Below, one piece after another: positions 24,741-37,660 of a stretch of DNA of 64,000 nucleotides; position 1 is the first letter of the stretch, and each line of letters starts with the position of its first letter. The DNA lies in the NCBI GenBank assembly GCA_003508835.1, contig PUFA01000204.1, positions 2,108,001-2,172,000 of the forward strand, given 5' to 3'. Under the pieces are notes generated by a model. The model was not told where the DNA came from, did not search any database, and saw nothing but the letters and a program-made list of their open reading frames with translations. Origin of the DNA: Eonycteris spelaea. Taxonomy: Eukaryota; Chordata; Mammalia; Chiroptera; Pteropodidae. The position numbers and the translations under genes are program-made.

Positions 24741-27019
24741 CCTAAGAAAGGCATCTTTCATTCCTGGCCCCTAACAGCTAAGCTTTACTTAGTCTAGTCC
24801 AAAAATATTGGAATTCAAGTACATTAAAAAAAATAGTTGAAATACAGGCTAAATAAAATTTACCCCCTCTTAGGAAGACTATAGCATTTCTTTCTTGTTA
24901 AAGTGTATTTAAATGCAACACACACACACACCAAACAAAAAAACTTTTTAAGAAATGAAAGGAAGTAATATTCATAAATAAGACTTACTTATGTTTACGG
25001 TCTCTAGGATTCACCATAACATGTGTCCTAGAAAAGGAATTCCCTACTCTTGGAAAGGGTGCACTGTACCTTGAGTCTAAAATGAAAGTTGAATAGCCAC
25101 AGGTAACTGCCCATAGCAAACATGTGTCATCATTCCAAATGATGAGCAAAGGACAAAAATAAAATGACCAAGAGTAGAAAAAAGCAGAATTACTGGGAGC
25201 TTTATTGGATTACTCAGTGTGTTAGCTCAATTTTTCTCGTAGACTTGGATTTGCCTTTTGAAGACCTTCTAGCTATCAAGCCCTGCAAGAGCTAGCATGG
25301 CTGTGTAGCTTCACTAGCTTATTGGTGATCACATCTTTTTTGCTTGTTCGATTGCCATCTGTGTTAGAAAGATGATTTATTTGTACTGTTCTTCCTGAGA
25401 AAACAAATGCTCCTTTTGAACTTTCTCCCACTTTATACTGGTGCTAGGAACATGGAGGAGGCTTTAAATATGTTATAGAAGAGATTTGTGCTTTATTTGG
25501 CATGGCACTGCAAGGAAAGAGCGGTAAAAGGAAAAATGAAGAGAAGGATCTCTTAAGCCAAGTGCAGCTAAAAACAGTGGACATTATCTGATCTTTTATT
25601 CTCACAAATCAAGGTGAGTAAGAACAGAACGTCTATTCATTAGGATGAAGACTGACACTCAGATATTTAGGTGACTTACTAGAGAATAATAGATAAGCTG
25701 TCATTTAAAAGGCATATAGGGAGTTGCACATCTTTATATTACTGCATTCAGAATGACCAGCAAATCTCCTTATCAATCACGAGGTCAGCTACACTTGACC
25801 CCAGTGCTTGAACTTCTGGTAAATTAAAAGAATATATGTAGTATTTGTTGAAATATTTTTCATTGAAGAATTCATTTTAGGGGTTCACCTATACAATCCA
25901 TGTATACCTCGTATTAGAAGCAAACCATTTAAAAAATCACATGAGTCAAGATGATGCCCAGGAAAATAAGGAGCTAATCATTCCTAATTACTCAATACCC
26001 TCAATTCCTTTTCCACCTTCTCTAGCAATTTTTGAGATATATCATTGCTTATTAGCTTCTCCAACAAAACATAGAGGAAACTTTTAGTGATGGAGCTCAA
26101 ACAAGAATTTGCATCCTATACAAAAGCAGGAGGTTGGGAAATTTTTCTATGAGGAAGAAGCTGAAACCTTATTTACCAGGAATTTAAGAAATTTCATCTG
26201 GCCATTCTTTTGAGGTCTCCTAACGATGATTTTTCAGAATTGACTCCCTGAATACATAGAAATTTTGACCCAGGCAAGTCTACTCTAAAGTAGGGACTTT
26301 GTCATTTTAACTCTCTGACTATGGAGCTAAGCACCAAAACATTACAAGTGTTTCCCTCTAAGGCGATACTATCAAGGGACAGGGGCGGCTTTCTCAGGGG
26401 TGGGAAAGCAGGAAAGAAGGAAAAAGAGGTAGAGCTCAGTGTCCTTTGGATGTATACCTCAAAGGCCTCACTGTATGCAAAGGCCTGTCTTTGATAAATG
26501 AAAGTTCGCTATTAAAGAGATGGCCATTTGAATTTTCACCTACTACAATGTAAATATTTCCTGAAAGATTAACACATATTAATAAAATGTTATCTTTCCA
26601 TACAGCCACAGTGTGATTTCTGTAGTCTGATTCTATTTTTAGCATGATAGTTGCCTGAGAACAAACCTGGATAGTGTGTAGGAGTGATGGTGACACTAGT
26701 GGGGAGTGGGAAGGAGATGGTGCATTAACCAAGTAGAGAAGGTTGTTTAAAGCAAGGGCACTGACCCAGAAATCTCTGGGTTGAGCACAGTGAGCCCCTT
26801 GTCTGCCTGGGAGCTGCAGGAGAGTTCTGGGCAGCCAAAGCAAGGGGAAGAAGGAGAGTTAAGAGACTCCTAAATAAATTTTATCTTCACTATTTAGCTT
26901 AGTTCTGGCACTTGGCCACCTATAGAATAGAAGGGATGACAAGAGTTTTGGCTTTGGTGACTGGTCAACCCTGGGGAGGAGAGGATTGCAGAATGGAAGG
27001 AGAGTTTTGGCCTACCATG

Positions 27020-27021
<2 letters not shown>
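24741..27021. other. Unassigned intergenic region
   Basis: No gene recognised. The 135-codon minus frame at 26436-26843 has no known domain. Short CA run at 24918-24932. Confidence 0.5.

Positions 27022-27064
<43 letters not shown>
27022..27064. repeat. (TG)n microsatellite
   Basis: About 21 TG units. Gives spurious Cys-Val and Thr-His frames on the two strands. Confidence 0.97.
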
Positions 27065-27065
<1 letters not shown>

Positions 27066-27299
27066 TGTTTAGAAACTGGGATCAGGAATTTGATACTAGA
27101 GCATGGACTTCTGGTATAAACAGCAAAATGATTTTGGTAAGTACAGTAAGTGGAACTAAGAATCAGAACAGAAGGCTGGATTTGGGGGGGGTGTGTATTG
27201 GCGAGGAGTTCTGTGACTGGGAAAAAACTACTCATGGCATGTGCTCTCTCTGTCTTTTTCTCTTTTCATTTTTCTGTTTGTCTATTTTATTTGTTTGTT

Positions 27300-27735
27300 C
27301 TTTTCTTTAATTGTGGTAAAAAGAAATACATAACATGAAATTTATTCTCTTAACCATTTCTAAGTGTAGTGTTCAGTATATTCACATTGATGTGCAACCA
27401 ATCTCCAGCATGCTTTTCTCTTACAAAACTGGAACTGCACCCATTGAATAACAACTCCCCATTTCCCCTTCTTCTCAGCCCCCAGAAGCCACCATTCTAC
27501 TCTCTGTCTCTATGAATTTGACTACTACAAGGGCCTCATATAGGTGAAATCTTACCATACTTGTCCTTTTGTGACTAGATTATTTCACTTAATGCCCATG
27601 TTGTAGCTGGTGTCAGAATCTCAATTCTCTTTAAGGCAGAGTAATATTCCATTATACATAAAGACTACACTTGGGTTGCCCATTTATCCATTGAGGGGCA
27701 CTAGGGGTGCTTCCATGTCTTGGCTATTGTGCATG
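27300..27735 (-). mobile_element. L1M-type LINE 3' end (antisense)
   Basis: aattgtggtaaaaagaaata, ttattctcttaaccatttct, cagaagccaccattctactc, attatttcacttaatgccca, gcagagtaatattccattat, ttccatgtcttggctattgt: classical L1 3' region read backwards. Confidence 0.92.
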
Positions 27736-27849
27736 CTTCCCATTTCTAGTGGTTCCTTTCCATTTTCCTTAATTGTACACATCAAGAAACTGAAGTATAT
27801 TATAAATTATGTATTTATTAATTAAATCATTAGGAGAAAGGGAAGAACC

Positions 27850-27990
27850 ATAGCATATGGAAATCAATTTAACAGGTTGGTATCTAGTTAATTGTATGAT
27901 CTTGGGCAAGTTAGTTAATATCACTGAGATGCTGTATATCTATAAAATGAGGGATTTGGTCTAGATGAATATCTTCCTAGGTGAAAAGGG
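27850..27990 (+). mobile_element. MIR-type SINE
   Basis: tgtatgatcttgggcaagtt, agttaatatcactgagatgc, ctataaaatgagggatttgg, tctagatgaatatcttccta fit the MIR3 core and end. Confidence 0.8.
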
Positions 27991-29082
27991 CTATGATTTC
28001 CAGTTTTCTTATATTTAAAGCATTAAAGTTAAAGTATTATCTCAAATCAAGTAGATTGTTTCTCACTTGTATGAGAGTATTTTGGATTTTTTTTCTCCTT
28101 TGAATAAATGATACACTAACAATAAAAGCGCTCTACTTTGAAACTCCTTTTATGAGTCTGTCCAAATTTTCAGTGAGTTTTATTGACATGTAATGAGTTT
28201 CTTAAGTTTCCTATAGATAAATTATAAGATTATCTCTTTTAACTTTAGCCTCAATCAAATGTTTTTAATGCACAAATATTCACTGGGCACTTATATATAT
28301 CCAGAATTATGTTTCGAGAAGAGTAGTTTTATAAGACAATGGTACTACTCTTAAAAAGGTCCATACCTAATCAACTGTGTCCCAGATTTGGGCAGACTAT
28401 TGATTTTTTAAATCTCCATTCAAGTTATCCTGTTATACTTGTATTTTATCTTCACTACTATTTGTATTTAATTAATCCCATGATATATCTCTGGTTTTCC
28501 CTCGCCACTCAGAACATTAGATTTTTTCTTTTTGTCTGGTAGACACTAACACATATTCAGTTATTTATAAGCTAAGGCCTTTGCATCTATGGCATGGTAC
28601 AGAGAGTTCTGCATTTCACCCATGAAGACATGTCATGAAGAAGAATTAGAAACAAAAATTTTTAATTATTCAGACAAATATGTTAAGTGCATTAAGCAGT
28701 CTTAAAGGATTAAAACTCCTATTCTGGAAAGATAAAGGATTATGAGGACACCCTCTAAGTCTAATAAATATTGATAGGTTTTATTGAAGGGACACTGGAA
28801 CTAGAAAGAATCCAATAGATCTCGAAAATGGACTCTGGACTAATTAAATAAGTGAAACTTGACACTTACGAAATATGTTCCTCTGAAGAAATAATGTGGG
28901 CTTTTTGAACTTATTAAGTTCTGGGGAGAAACAGAAGCCCTAAGCAGAGTTTTAAATAAGAGATTAATAGATGAATATAATAGGCTTAAAGGAAAAACAT
29001 GCAGATAAAAGAGTCCCTTTCCATGTGGTTTGGTTGCTGTTATAGCATGTGGCTACTTCAGAGGAACGCCTGTTAAAATTGT
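27991..29082. other. Unassigned intergenic stretch
   Basis: No gene or named repeat seen. Confidence 0.5.
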
Positions 29083-29501
29083 TGCTGTGGGCTGAAATGT
29101 GCACCCCGCATAATTCATATATTGAAATCCTTACTCCAAGAACTTTAGAATGTGACCATATTTGAGGACAGCATCTTTACAGAAAGTGATTAAGTTAAAA
29201 CAAGATCTTTAGGATGGGACTTAATCCAAGGTACTGGTATCCTTATAAGAAGGGAAAATTTGGATACAGACATGTATAGACAGAAAATGGTGTGAACGTA
29301 TAGAAAGAAGATGGCCATTTACAATCCAAGGAGAGAGGCCTAGAATAGATCCTTCCCTCACAGTCCTCATAAGAAATCAACGCTGAGGTCACCTTGATCT
29401 CAGGTTTCCAGCCCCCAGAACTGTGAGACAATAAATTTCTGTTGTTTAAGCCACGCAGTCTGTGGTATGTTTTGTTGTGGCAGCCTGAGCTGACAAACAC
29501 A
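29083..29501 (+). mobile_element. ERVL-MaLR solo LTR (MST/MLT1-like)
   Basis: Begins TGCTGTGGGCTGAAATGTG and ends ..ACACA, with acagtcctcataagaaatca, agccccagaactgtgagac-like text, the LTR poly(A) signal aataaatttctgttgtttaa and gccacgcagtctgtggtat. Flanks are attgt (left) and gttgt (right), a 5-bp target duplication with one change. No internal viral sequence adjoins it. Confidence 0.9.
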
Positions 29502-29514
29502 GTTGTAACATATA

Positions 29515-29770
29515 CCTTTATTTATTTAACAAAAACCTATGTAGAGGTCACTATGTACCACTGTGTACCAGGCAGTCTTCCAAACACTTTACAAATATTA
29601 ATTCAATTCTCCTAACAACCTTAGGTAGGGACTAATATTTTTCTCATTTTACAGGTGGGGTAACTGAAGCACAGATATTAAGTAACTTGTCCAAAGTTTC
29701 ATACTTGCGGAGTTAAAGGAGTTAGGATCTGAACTTGGGCAGTCTGACTTAAGTCCAAGCCCACCTATAC
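29515..29770 (-). mobile_element. MIR SINE, nearly full length
   Basis: ctatgtaccactgtgtacca, ctcctaacaaccttaggtag, ctcattttacaggtggggta, agtaacttgtccaaagtttc, gatctgaacttgggcagtct in reverse-complement MIR order. Confidence 0.9.
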
Positions 29771-29833
29771 GGTCTCTCTTCCTTTGTCTTCTGGGATTTA
29801 ACTAGGGGTCCCAAGATACTTGTCTCTATAGAA

Positions 29834-29834
29834 G

Positions 29835-29869
<35 letters not shown>
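29834..29869. repeat. (TG)n microsatellite
   Basis: About 18 units with one cg interruption, adjoining the L1 3' end. Confidence 0.95.
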
Positions 29870-29872
<3 letters not shown>

Positions 29873-30100
29873 ATATTAGTTTCTGGTATACAGTACAATG
29901 GTTAGACATTTTTATAATTTATGAAGTGATTACCCCAATTACTCTAGTACCCATCTGTCATTATACATAGCTATTATAATAATATCAACTATATTCCCTT
30001 TGCCGGACTCTATGTACCTGTGTGTACGTGTGTTTTAATCTAATACCACACCATCCCTCACTGCCAACTAGATAGATAACATGTTTCATAATATTTTTCT
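29870..30100 (-). mobile_element. L1 LINE 3' end fragment (antisense)
   Basis: ttagtttctggtatacagta, caatggttagacatttttat, aatttatgaagtgattaccc, tcattatacatagctattat. Same 3' UTR type as the copy at 13620-14135. Confidence 0.85.
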
Positions 30101-32824
30101 ATGTTTTTAAGCCTCACCTTAAGGCAAACAATCCAGGATTCCTACAAAAGATTTGCTGGTCTTTCATGAGAGGCAGATTACTGGCTTTAGATGAATAATT
30201 CTTATTTCTCAACTAGCAGCATTCCACAGAGATATGCGAGGAGTGATGTTGTCTTCTCTGTTAGCTTGCAGATAACTTCTTTTCCTTATGCAGAACTAGA
30301 AGAATTGCACTAACGGTAGGGCTCTGCAGTCACATTACAAAGCATGGGGGCAAAGGGCTTTTCTGTCTGTGTCTTTGGCTGTCAATGGATTGTGAACCAA
30401 CGTGTGTGCAGATGTTTGAATTCAACATGTGAAAAAAAATCTTTCTATAAAATCAACCAGAAAAGCCAAATTTAATATACAGACATTCCAGGACATGAGT
30501 AACTAGGAAAAAATATCTATTCCTGGCCAGAAAATACAACCGTTTTGAAGTTTAGTGTTGTCTTAGTGGCATTTTCCACAAAGAGCATCAGAAGCTGGAC
30601 CACAGTTCAATGGGGAAAGTTAATTCCTTTATAATTATTAAATGAAAAGAAAGTACATATGTCCAACCTGCTGAACATGCACTGTGTCACACACCTTCCC
30701 ACACCCTGCCCTTGAGAGTTTCAGGTTGAAAGACTTTGCCATCATTCAGTGCTCAGAATCTTGAGTGGAGCCAGAAATACACCTTTTTACCCTTTTTCAT
30801 TTCAGCTGACTCACCCATAGCTTTTATAGAAGTGACCATGAGAGGGCAAGGTAGGGCATGAGAGGCCAAGATGGTGTCAGCTAAAGTTTGGACTTTGATG
30901 AATCAACATACTTTGTGATTGAAAAGATAGAGTGAGGGAAGGACTTCTTGTTCTACACACATTCAGTAGTCTTTTCATTTCCCTCAAGAACTAATACTGG
31001 ACCCAGGTTATACAGTGAGCATCTTGATAGGTTAGTGACAGAGCCTTTCCAATGATGACTGAGGAAACAAAGTCAAAGCACGATCAGCACGAATGGAGCA
31101 GTGACCTGTGAACTTTTCTAAACTCTTTCCTCTCACATCCAGTCAAAAGCTTGGCTTCTTTAAAATGATCCATGTGGTTTTCTGTCTTGTTCAAATAGGA
31201 AGTGTTGACACTTTTTCCCCCCAAGTTATCTCTGGTATTTCTAAACAGTCCCCATTCCCAAAATTTCCACGGCAGAGAAATTCTAAGCAAGCTTCTTGGC
31301 AAGTCTCTCCTGTTGATGTGAGAGCCAGCTCTGCCCCAGGTGTTCTAATGTTGACATGCTCCACAGGGAGCCAACTTAGAACATCTGAGAACAAAAGGAG
31401 AAAAACATTATGAAACGTGATTTCTACCTGGTATATGCCAGATAGGAAGGAAACAAGCCCTTTGTGAGGAAGCAGGTCTCAACCTGAATCTCAGTGCCCC
31501 AGGAAAGAATGCCAGGAGGTTGTTGTTGTTGGGGTGGTGCAGAAAGAGGGTCAAAAATATCTTAAAGAGATGCCTGGACTAGAAAAGCAGCATAATGCTC
31601 AAATGCTCACAGTGCTGTAGGTGAGCATTTGGTAGGTCAGCACCTACCAACCCCATGGTAGGGCCATGGTTCATTCTAGTTGGGCAATTCACTTCAGGCA
31701 AATACAAGAAGCAAAGTCAGATTCACCCATACTAGGCATGTGAAAAAAAATTTCACAAAAAGCCAGGGAACAGGGAAACATTTCTGTAACTGAAGCCTTT
31801 GTAGATCTGTGATATCTTTGAAGAAATTGCTAGAGAATGAATTTATAGGTAAGGATTGGCTTCTTCTCTGGGTAGTTTAACCAAAATGGAAAGTTTTGGA
31901 CAATTCTAGTTCTTTGCACTATGCTAAAGGCCAAAGGAAACATTGCAAACTAAATGCCCCCCAAACTGAAGTTCTTTATCACTTAAGGAGATACCATGAC
32001 AACATAGCAGGTAGCTTTATGATCCTTCAGGTCCTCCTAACTTGAATAACAACATTGTTAGTTTATCATTTCCAGCTAAGTCAGGCAATACCTGCTATGC
32101 AGGATTTCTAAGCAAAATAATTTACCATAAGAAACTGTCAATTGCCTGTCTGTCTTAGTGACTCTAAAGAGATTGACAAAGACCAGAGATATGAAAGGAA
32201 ATATTTGTGAAATAGAATCAGTCTCTGCTCCGTCCACTTGGCACCACTCTTATCTTTCTAGAGTAATTCTAAGACTATTATTCAAGTTGAAAGCTCACCC
32301 TGATGCTTTTCCATGATGAGTATTTATATAATTGGATTTTTGTTTTTACTAATTTAACCAGTTTTTTTAAGATGAATCCTAAGTATATAGAAGTGAACTG
32401 ATTTGCATGTACTTTTTGACCAGAATAAGAGTTGCATCCTACCACATATGAGGCTAAAATTCAGACAAAGAAGCATATTATGTGAGGCACTTTATAAAGG
32501 AAACAAGCACTTTATCCGATAATTATTTTAGCATATTGGGTTCAAGTAGAGTTTATAAAAAGGTCTTGTTAGGTTATTCTTTAAAAAAAAAAAATCTGAT
32601 ATCAATGAAAGTGCTTAAATATTTTCTCACCCAAGCTAACTTGTGTTGGTTAAATTATGCTGATGGATTGCATAACCTAATTAGGAAGCAGGAATGCCAG
32701 AAACCCACTTAAGTGAGGTTAAAAGAGCAATGAAGTTAAAATAACTGTGGTCTCTAAAATATTGAGTCAAGAAAATGCTCTGGGTTTATGGAGTGATTTG
32801 AAGAGAAAATAAAAGGAATTCAGT
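30101..32824. other. Unassigned intergenic region
   Basis: No gene or named repeat recognised. Overlapping frames on both strands at 31084-31413 have no domain and no splice logic I can support. A10 tract at 32583. Confidence 0.5.
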
Positions 32825-33030
32825 GGTTATGTGGTAGGGTAGTAAGATTTCTGAATCAATAGTCAGGAGATCTAGCTTCAGATTCCAGCTTTTGTTGCCA
32901 CACACTGTGGAATTCACTTCTCTCTTAGCTTCATGTGTAGAATGAGGCGCTCAGATTATATGATCAGAATGAGGTGCTCAGATTATATGATCGCTAAGGT
33001 TTCTTCCATGTCTATTACCCTGTGAAATAG
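32825..33030 (+). mobile_element. MIR-type SINE with internal tandem duplication
   Basis: tcaatagtcaggagatctag, cttcagattccagcttttg, acttctctcttagcttcatg, gtagaatgag, gctaaggtttcttccatg follow MIR3. The tail region is duplicated (32940-32993). Confidence 0.7.
32940..32993. repeat. Direct tandem duplication, 2 x 27 bp
   Basis: gaatgagg(c/t)gctcagatta + tatgatc occurs twice with one mismatch, inside the MIR copy. Confidence 0.9.
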
Positions 33031-33744
33031 ATGACTTTAATTTAGGGTATGCTGGTTTTGATTAGTGATACTTTTTTGTTTGTTTGTTTATACATGATTT
33101 AATTCAATCATAGTTGGTACTACATTAGCATGCTTGGGTTTTTCTAATCCCCTGAATTCAACTTTGTTAACTAGATTATTTAAATAGATTAAGATTAGCA
33201 ACTTCTAGCTAAAATTAATGGTTAGGATTGTCACCTATACTTAAATTTAAAAAAAAGAATTAATGGGGTAGGAAAATTATCAGAGCAGCCTGTCAAAATA
33301 AGTTGAAGACCTTAAATCAAAGTAAAGGATGAGGTATATAATACTTGTCTAAATTTTAGCAGCAAGAGTATGAAAGCTAGGGAGTTTGAAGGTCCCAGTT
33401 CAAAACTGTGTGTTCATAAATATTCTTTTCGTTTGGACCATAAACTTTGGTTTAAAAGAATAATAAAACATAGAGGATATTAGAAATGAATGTTTCTAAC
33501 ACTGAAGAAATAAAATATCAAAAAAAATCTTGAACTTCATAGGCTATAAGCAAAGTCATAAAACTACTTTAATAAAAGAGGTTATCTGAATAAATTTTAG
33601 CCTGTAACCTACCTTCGGAAGCCTAATTTTTATGACTTCAAATAGCAAACCTCAAAATCTCCACTCAAGAGCAGAAGAGGGACAAGAGAGAGGAATTCTA
33701 ACTCATAAACTTTCATGTTATGGAACCGTGAAGGACGGCACTAG
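33031..33744. other. Unassigned AT-rich stretch
   Basis: No gene or named repeat. Confidence 0.5.
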
Positions 33745-34230
33745 CTAGGCTGAAGTTGGTGGAGGAACTCATTACTGCCTCTCTTAGTGTGTGTTCCCTG
33801 GGAATCAGACTCAGATGGAGATTTGCGGGCAGGAGATTTAATGAGAATTCTCTGAGGAACAACATCTGGAAGGAGAGAGAAAAGCAGAATTGGGTAGAAG
33901 GAGAAGCAGACTATGATATGGTTACAACAAAGGCTTGAGCCAATCTGACAGAAAGTTCTGGATGGTCTTTCAAAATTGTCTCAAGACAAGAAGCCTGGGC
34001 CTTTGTACACTCACATAAACTGGTGGTTGGATGTGAGCTGCACCTGGGGCGGGAGCATGTCCTTGGGCGAAGCAGCTCTCTTTAGCTGAAGGCAATGTCC
34101 AGAGAGAAACTCAGCTGTGGCTTTAAGCAGCCAATACTGTCAGCTGCTATTGGAAAGAGTACCCCGGTCCTGAAAAGGCAGGGCAATGCTTTGGGGGTCT
34201 TGCACCACAGCACCCACTACTCTGTTTGAT
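33745..34230. mobile_element. Probable interspersed repeat, family not identified
   Basis: GC-richer than its surroundings, with phrases I associate with a medium-copy mammalian repeat (tccctgggaatcagactcag, aaaggcagggcaatgctttg, ggtcttgcaccacagcaccc). I cannot name it and see no clear termini. Confidence 0.3.
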
Positions 34231-34340
34231 AGCATGGGAATTAACTTTTCACCTTGTAAAAAACCGTATAAAATAGTAGCAAAACTTCAACAAACAAGAG
34301 CTCAGCTCCCAAGCAACCTAGCCTATTTGGAACACATCTT

Positions 34341-34387
34341 CAAAACAAAACAAAACAAAACAAAACAAAACAAAACAAAACAAAAAA
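34341..34387. repeat. (CAAAA)n pentanucleotide repeat
   Basis: About nine perfect units. Confidence 0.97.
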
Positions 34388-35714
34388 CACCTGAGTAAAA
34401 AATGCCTGTCAGAAGACAAAATAGATGTCACCAAGTCTATACACAAAAGCTAATTAACTTATTTGTAGGAGAGTCTCTGCACAAGAAACCTAGTAATATA
34501 TTGTCTATGCCAAAAAAAAATCCTCTTGATACAGAAAGTTGTGACCACTAACAATATACTTTTGAGAGCAGAGTCAAAGAAAATGACATGAGAAAGAAAA
34601 AAAATTAAAGGTAACAGGAGTCTGGAAACTTTTAATGTCATAGAGAAAATGTGTGCTGACATCTCACTATGCTTAAGGGCATCATCGTATTATAGCTTAT
34701 CACTATGATTGATATTTGTAATAATTAGGTCTTCAAGAAAATGGTATTCTATACATTTAGTTTATAAAGGAAAAACAAATCTCAGAATGATTTCATTCCA
34801 TAATAGTTTATTGTTCGAATCTTGACTGCTTATTCATAGCTATTCAGACTCTACCTCATTCTCTGAAGCATCTTCATAGCCAAGATTTTACTCTATGCAT
34901 GGACATGGAAATTAAAGGTTAATAGGCATAGCTTCAACCGAGGCTTTAATAGGTAGATGTTCACACCACAGATCTGTTTCAGTGGCTCCATATCTTATTT
35001 CTTTCCTTCCTTAATCAGGTCCCCTAGGGAGTACACTTGATAAGCAAATGGCTAGGTACAGATTCTTTCAGGTGAATTAGACAATTTAATTGCAAGGGGT
35101 TCAGAGCATACACTTTGCTTCACCAGTCATCTTATACTTGCTAAGTTAGCTTAAAAAAACTTTCTACCAGCAGGTAGAATTCTGCTCTGGCTAAATCATC
35201 CATTCAGTCTCTTTCCCACTGTTCTCAATGGGAAAAGTGGATATAAAGAAGACATAGTAAAAGCAGATCTCTTAGCAGCTTTCAGAAGTTATGACGGCTG
35301 TGAGAGTGAGCATTTGTTGCCTTTTGACTGACTCAGCTAAGTATGAGGAGAAAGTGTTCCTGAAAATTTACCTAACTGAAAAGTCAATAGATATAATTCT
35401 TTTTTTGTAAAACGCTTAATCATTCTAATGCGTGTAGCCAGACGTTTATGCAATTTCTCTTTTTATCACCAGAAGATCTTTAGTAATTATAGGCACTCCT
35501 CTTATTTCAATAGCTTCAGCGAGGGATTGTTGACGCCTTAGATTAAGCCAGTGGATACATGCCACGTTTTCTATTCACAAAGTGAAAGAACTAGACATGG
35601 GCTTAAAACCTGAAAGTCATTCAAGAACTGGACTTCAATTTTTTTTTTTTAGCTTGAAATCTTTTTCATGTTCTTATAAGAATTTTATACAATGAAAATA
35701 ATTAGGAATCCTCT
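34388..35714. other. Unassigned intergenic stretch
   Basis: No gene or named repeat. T12 tract at 35639. Confidence 0.5.
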
Positions 35715-36215
35715 AATCTTTTTTTTTTAATGTAGTAAGAACACAATATGAGATTTACCTTCCTGACAAATTTTTAAGTGTATAATACAGTATTGTAGAC
35801 TATAGGTACATGTTGATAGTGGATCTCTAGAACTTATTCATCTGAAATTTTATACTCATTGACTAATAACTCCCCTTTTCCTCTTCCCCTAGACCCTGGC
35901 AACCACCATTACTTTGATTCTATGGATTTGACTATTTTAGATACGTCATATAAGTGGAATCACGCAGTATTTGTTTTTCTGTGACTGGCTTATTTCACTT
36001 AGCATAATGTCCTCCAGTTTCATTCATGTTGTCACATACTGTAGAATTTCCTTCATTTTTAAAGCTAAACCCAATATTCCATTGTATGCATATGCCACAT
36101 TTTCTTTATCCATTCATCTGTTGAAAGATGTTTAAGTAGTTTCAACATCTTGGCTATTGTGAAGAGACTTCCAGTGAACATACAAGTGCTAACATCTCTT
36201 TAAGATCCTGGGAAT
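35715..36215 (-). mobile_element. L1M-type LINE 3' end (antisense)
   Basis: taactccccttttcctcttc, tggcaaccaccattactttg, cttatttcacttagcataat, gtcctccagtttcattcatg, atattccattgtatgcatat, atccattcatctgttgaaag: L1 3' region in reverse. Confidence 0.92.
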
Positions 36216-37024
36216 TTTCTAATCTTACACGCATAAAAATCATATATATTCTCTGCCTCTCTCCTTCCCTCATCATACTTTGTTCTTAGTCAAGTCCCCT
36301 GGCTTATATGGCATTTCTGATATACACATAGCTTGCTTTGTTTTCAGAGTGTAAAAAGCATGAATAATTACTCTGTACCATGCAATCTCTCTGCTAACTA
36401 AACCCCTACCACCACCACCCTCCACAAGTAACAGTTTTGCTCATATTCTATCTTCAGCGTAACACCAGGAGTGCTGTGAGCACTTGAATAAACATTAATT
36501 GAGGAAAATAACGATCTCCTTTACTTACCTTTTTACATTAAATTGCTTAACATCTCATGTAGTGCTCACCAGGTATAACATAAGTATTCAAATCATAAGT
36601 TTCTATACCTGAGAAAGAGATTGTTTCACATTTATCCTAATTATTAATATTACACCCAGATAAAATATCTAGTCTATCGCAAGCCTTGAAGCATAGGTCA
36701 TTTATCAGAAAGTATACATGAAAATATGTAAGACTCAAGCCATTAATCATATCCCCACAGCTAACAAAGTCCAAACATTCAACACAAATTGAGTAAGGAA
36801 ATTGGCTTTAATAGCAAAAGCAGAATCTTTTATATCTTACAAAGAAAGACTTTATTTTCTCTATGAATTCATAAAAAATACCTGACCTTGAAATCATGGT
36901 TGAATGACTTAATTCCAACATCGCTAGAGCAAGCTGGAGCTTATTATTTGCCCCTTATAAAACACATTTGGCATATACTTAGTGTCCCCAACTTTATGCT
37001 GAAGGTAATCAGTCATCTATGAAG
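36216..37024. other. Unassigned stretch
   Basis: No gene or named repeat. Confidence 0.5.
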
Positions 37025-37660
37025 GTAATCAAATATACAAATGATATTCTAAAGAATATTGAATTAATCCAAAGAAGGCAGAAAATGAGCAAAAAAGGAA
37101 CAAAGAACAGAGGTGACAAATCCAAAGAAGGCAGAACATGAGCAAAAAAAGAACAAAGAACAGAGGTGACAAATAAAAGATAGGTAGTGAGACAACAGAT
37201 CTAAACTCAACTATATCTATACATTAAAAGTAAATGAGCTAAACACTTTGATTAACATACAGAGATTTTCAGCCTGGATTTTTAAAAAAGTCTCAGCTTG
37301 TATGCTGTTCACGAAAAGTGAATTTTACATATAAAGACATAGAACTGTTAAAAATAAAAGGATAGAATCTAAAATAAATAAAGGACTCTTAAAATTCAAT
37401 AAAAAGACAAATAACTGAATTAAAAAATAGGCAAAATATTTAAATAAATATTTCTTAAAAGAAGATATACAAATGATCAATAAGGACATGAAAATGCTTA
37501 GGATCATTAACCATAATGGAAATACAAATAAAAACCAAAATGAGATACCACTTCACACCCGCTAGGGTGGCTATAATCAAAAAGACAGTTAATAAGTGCT
37601 AGCAAGGGTGCGGAGAAAGTAAAACTTCTCTATTAAGTGAAGTTAGCAGAGTCACAGGTT
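37025..37660 (+). mobile_element. L1 LINE fragment, internally deleted (sense)
   Basis: Start-of-ORF2 sequence (agtaaatgagctaaacactt, acagagattttcagcctgga) passes directly into late ORF2/3' sequence (aaaatgagataccacttcac, ggtggctataatcaaaaaga), so most of ORF2 is missing. Carries a 53-bp tandem duplication at its left part. Confidence 0.85.
37066..37171. repeat. Direct tandem duplication, 2 x 53 bp, in L1
   Basis: Unit begins aatccaaagaaggcaga and ends acagaggtgaca. Copies start at 37066 and 37119 with two or three differences. Confidence 0.92.

Noticed and set aside
26436..26843. 135-codon minus-strand open frame, longest in its region
   Set aside because: No domain, no homologue recognised, no splice or promoter context; length is within chance for this much sequence.
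26894..27310. Overlapping frames on both strands with poly(Cys-Val) and poly(His-Thr)
   Set aside because: Created by a (TG)n microsatellite.
37066..37171. Short direct repeats considered as a CRISPR-like array
   Set aside because: Only two adjacent units with no spacers, inside an L1.
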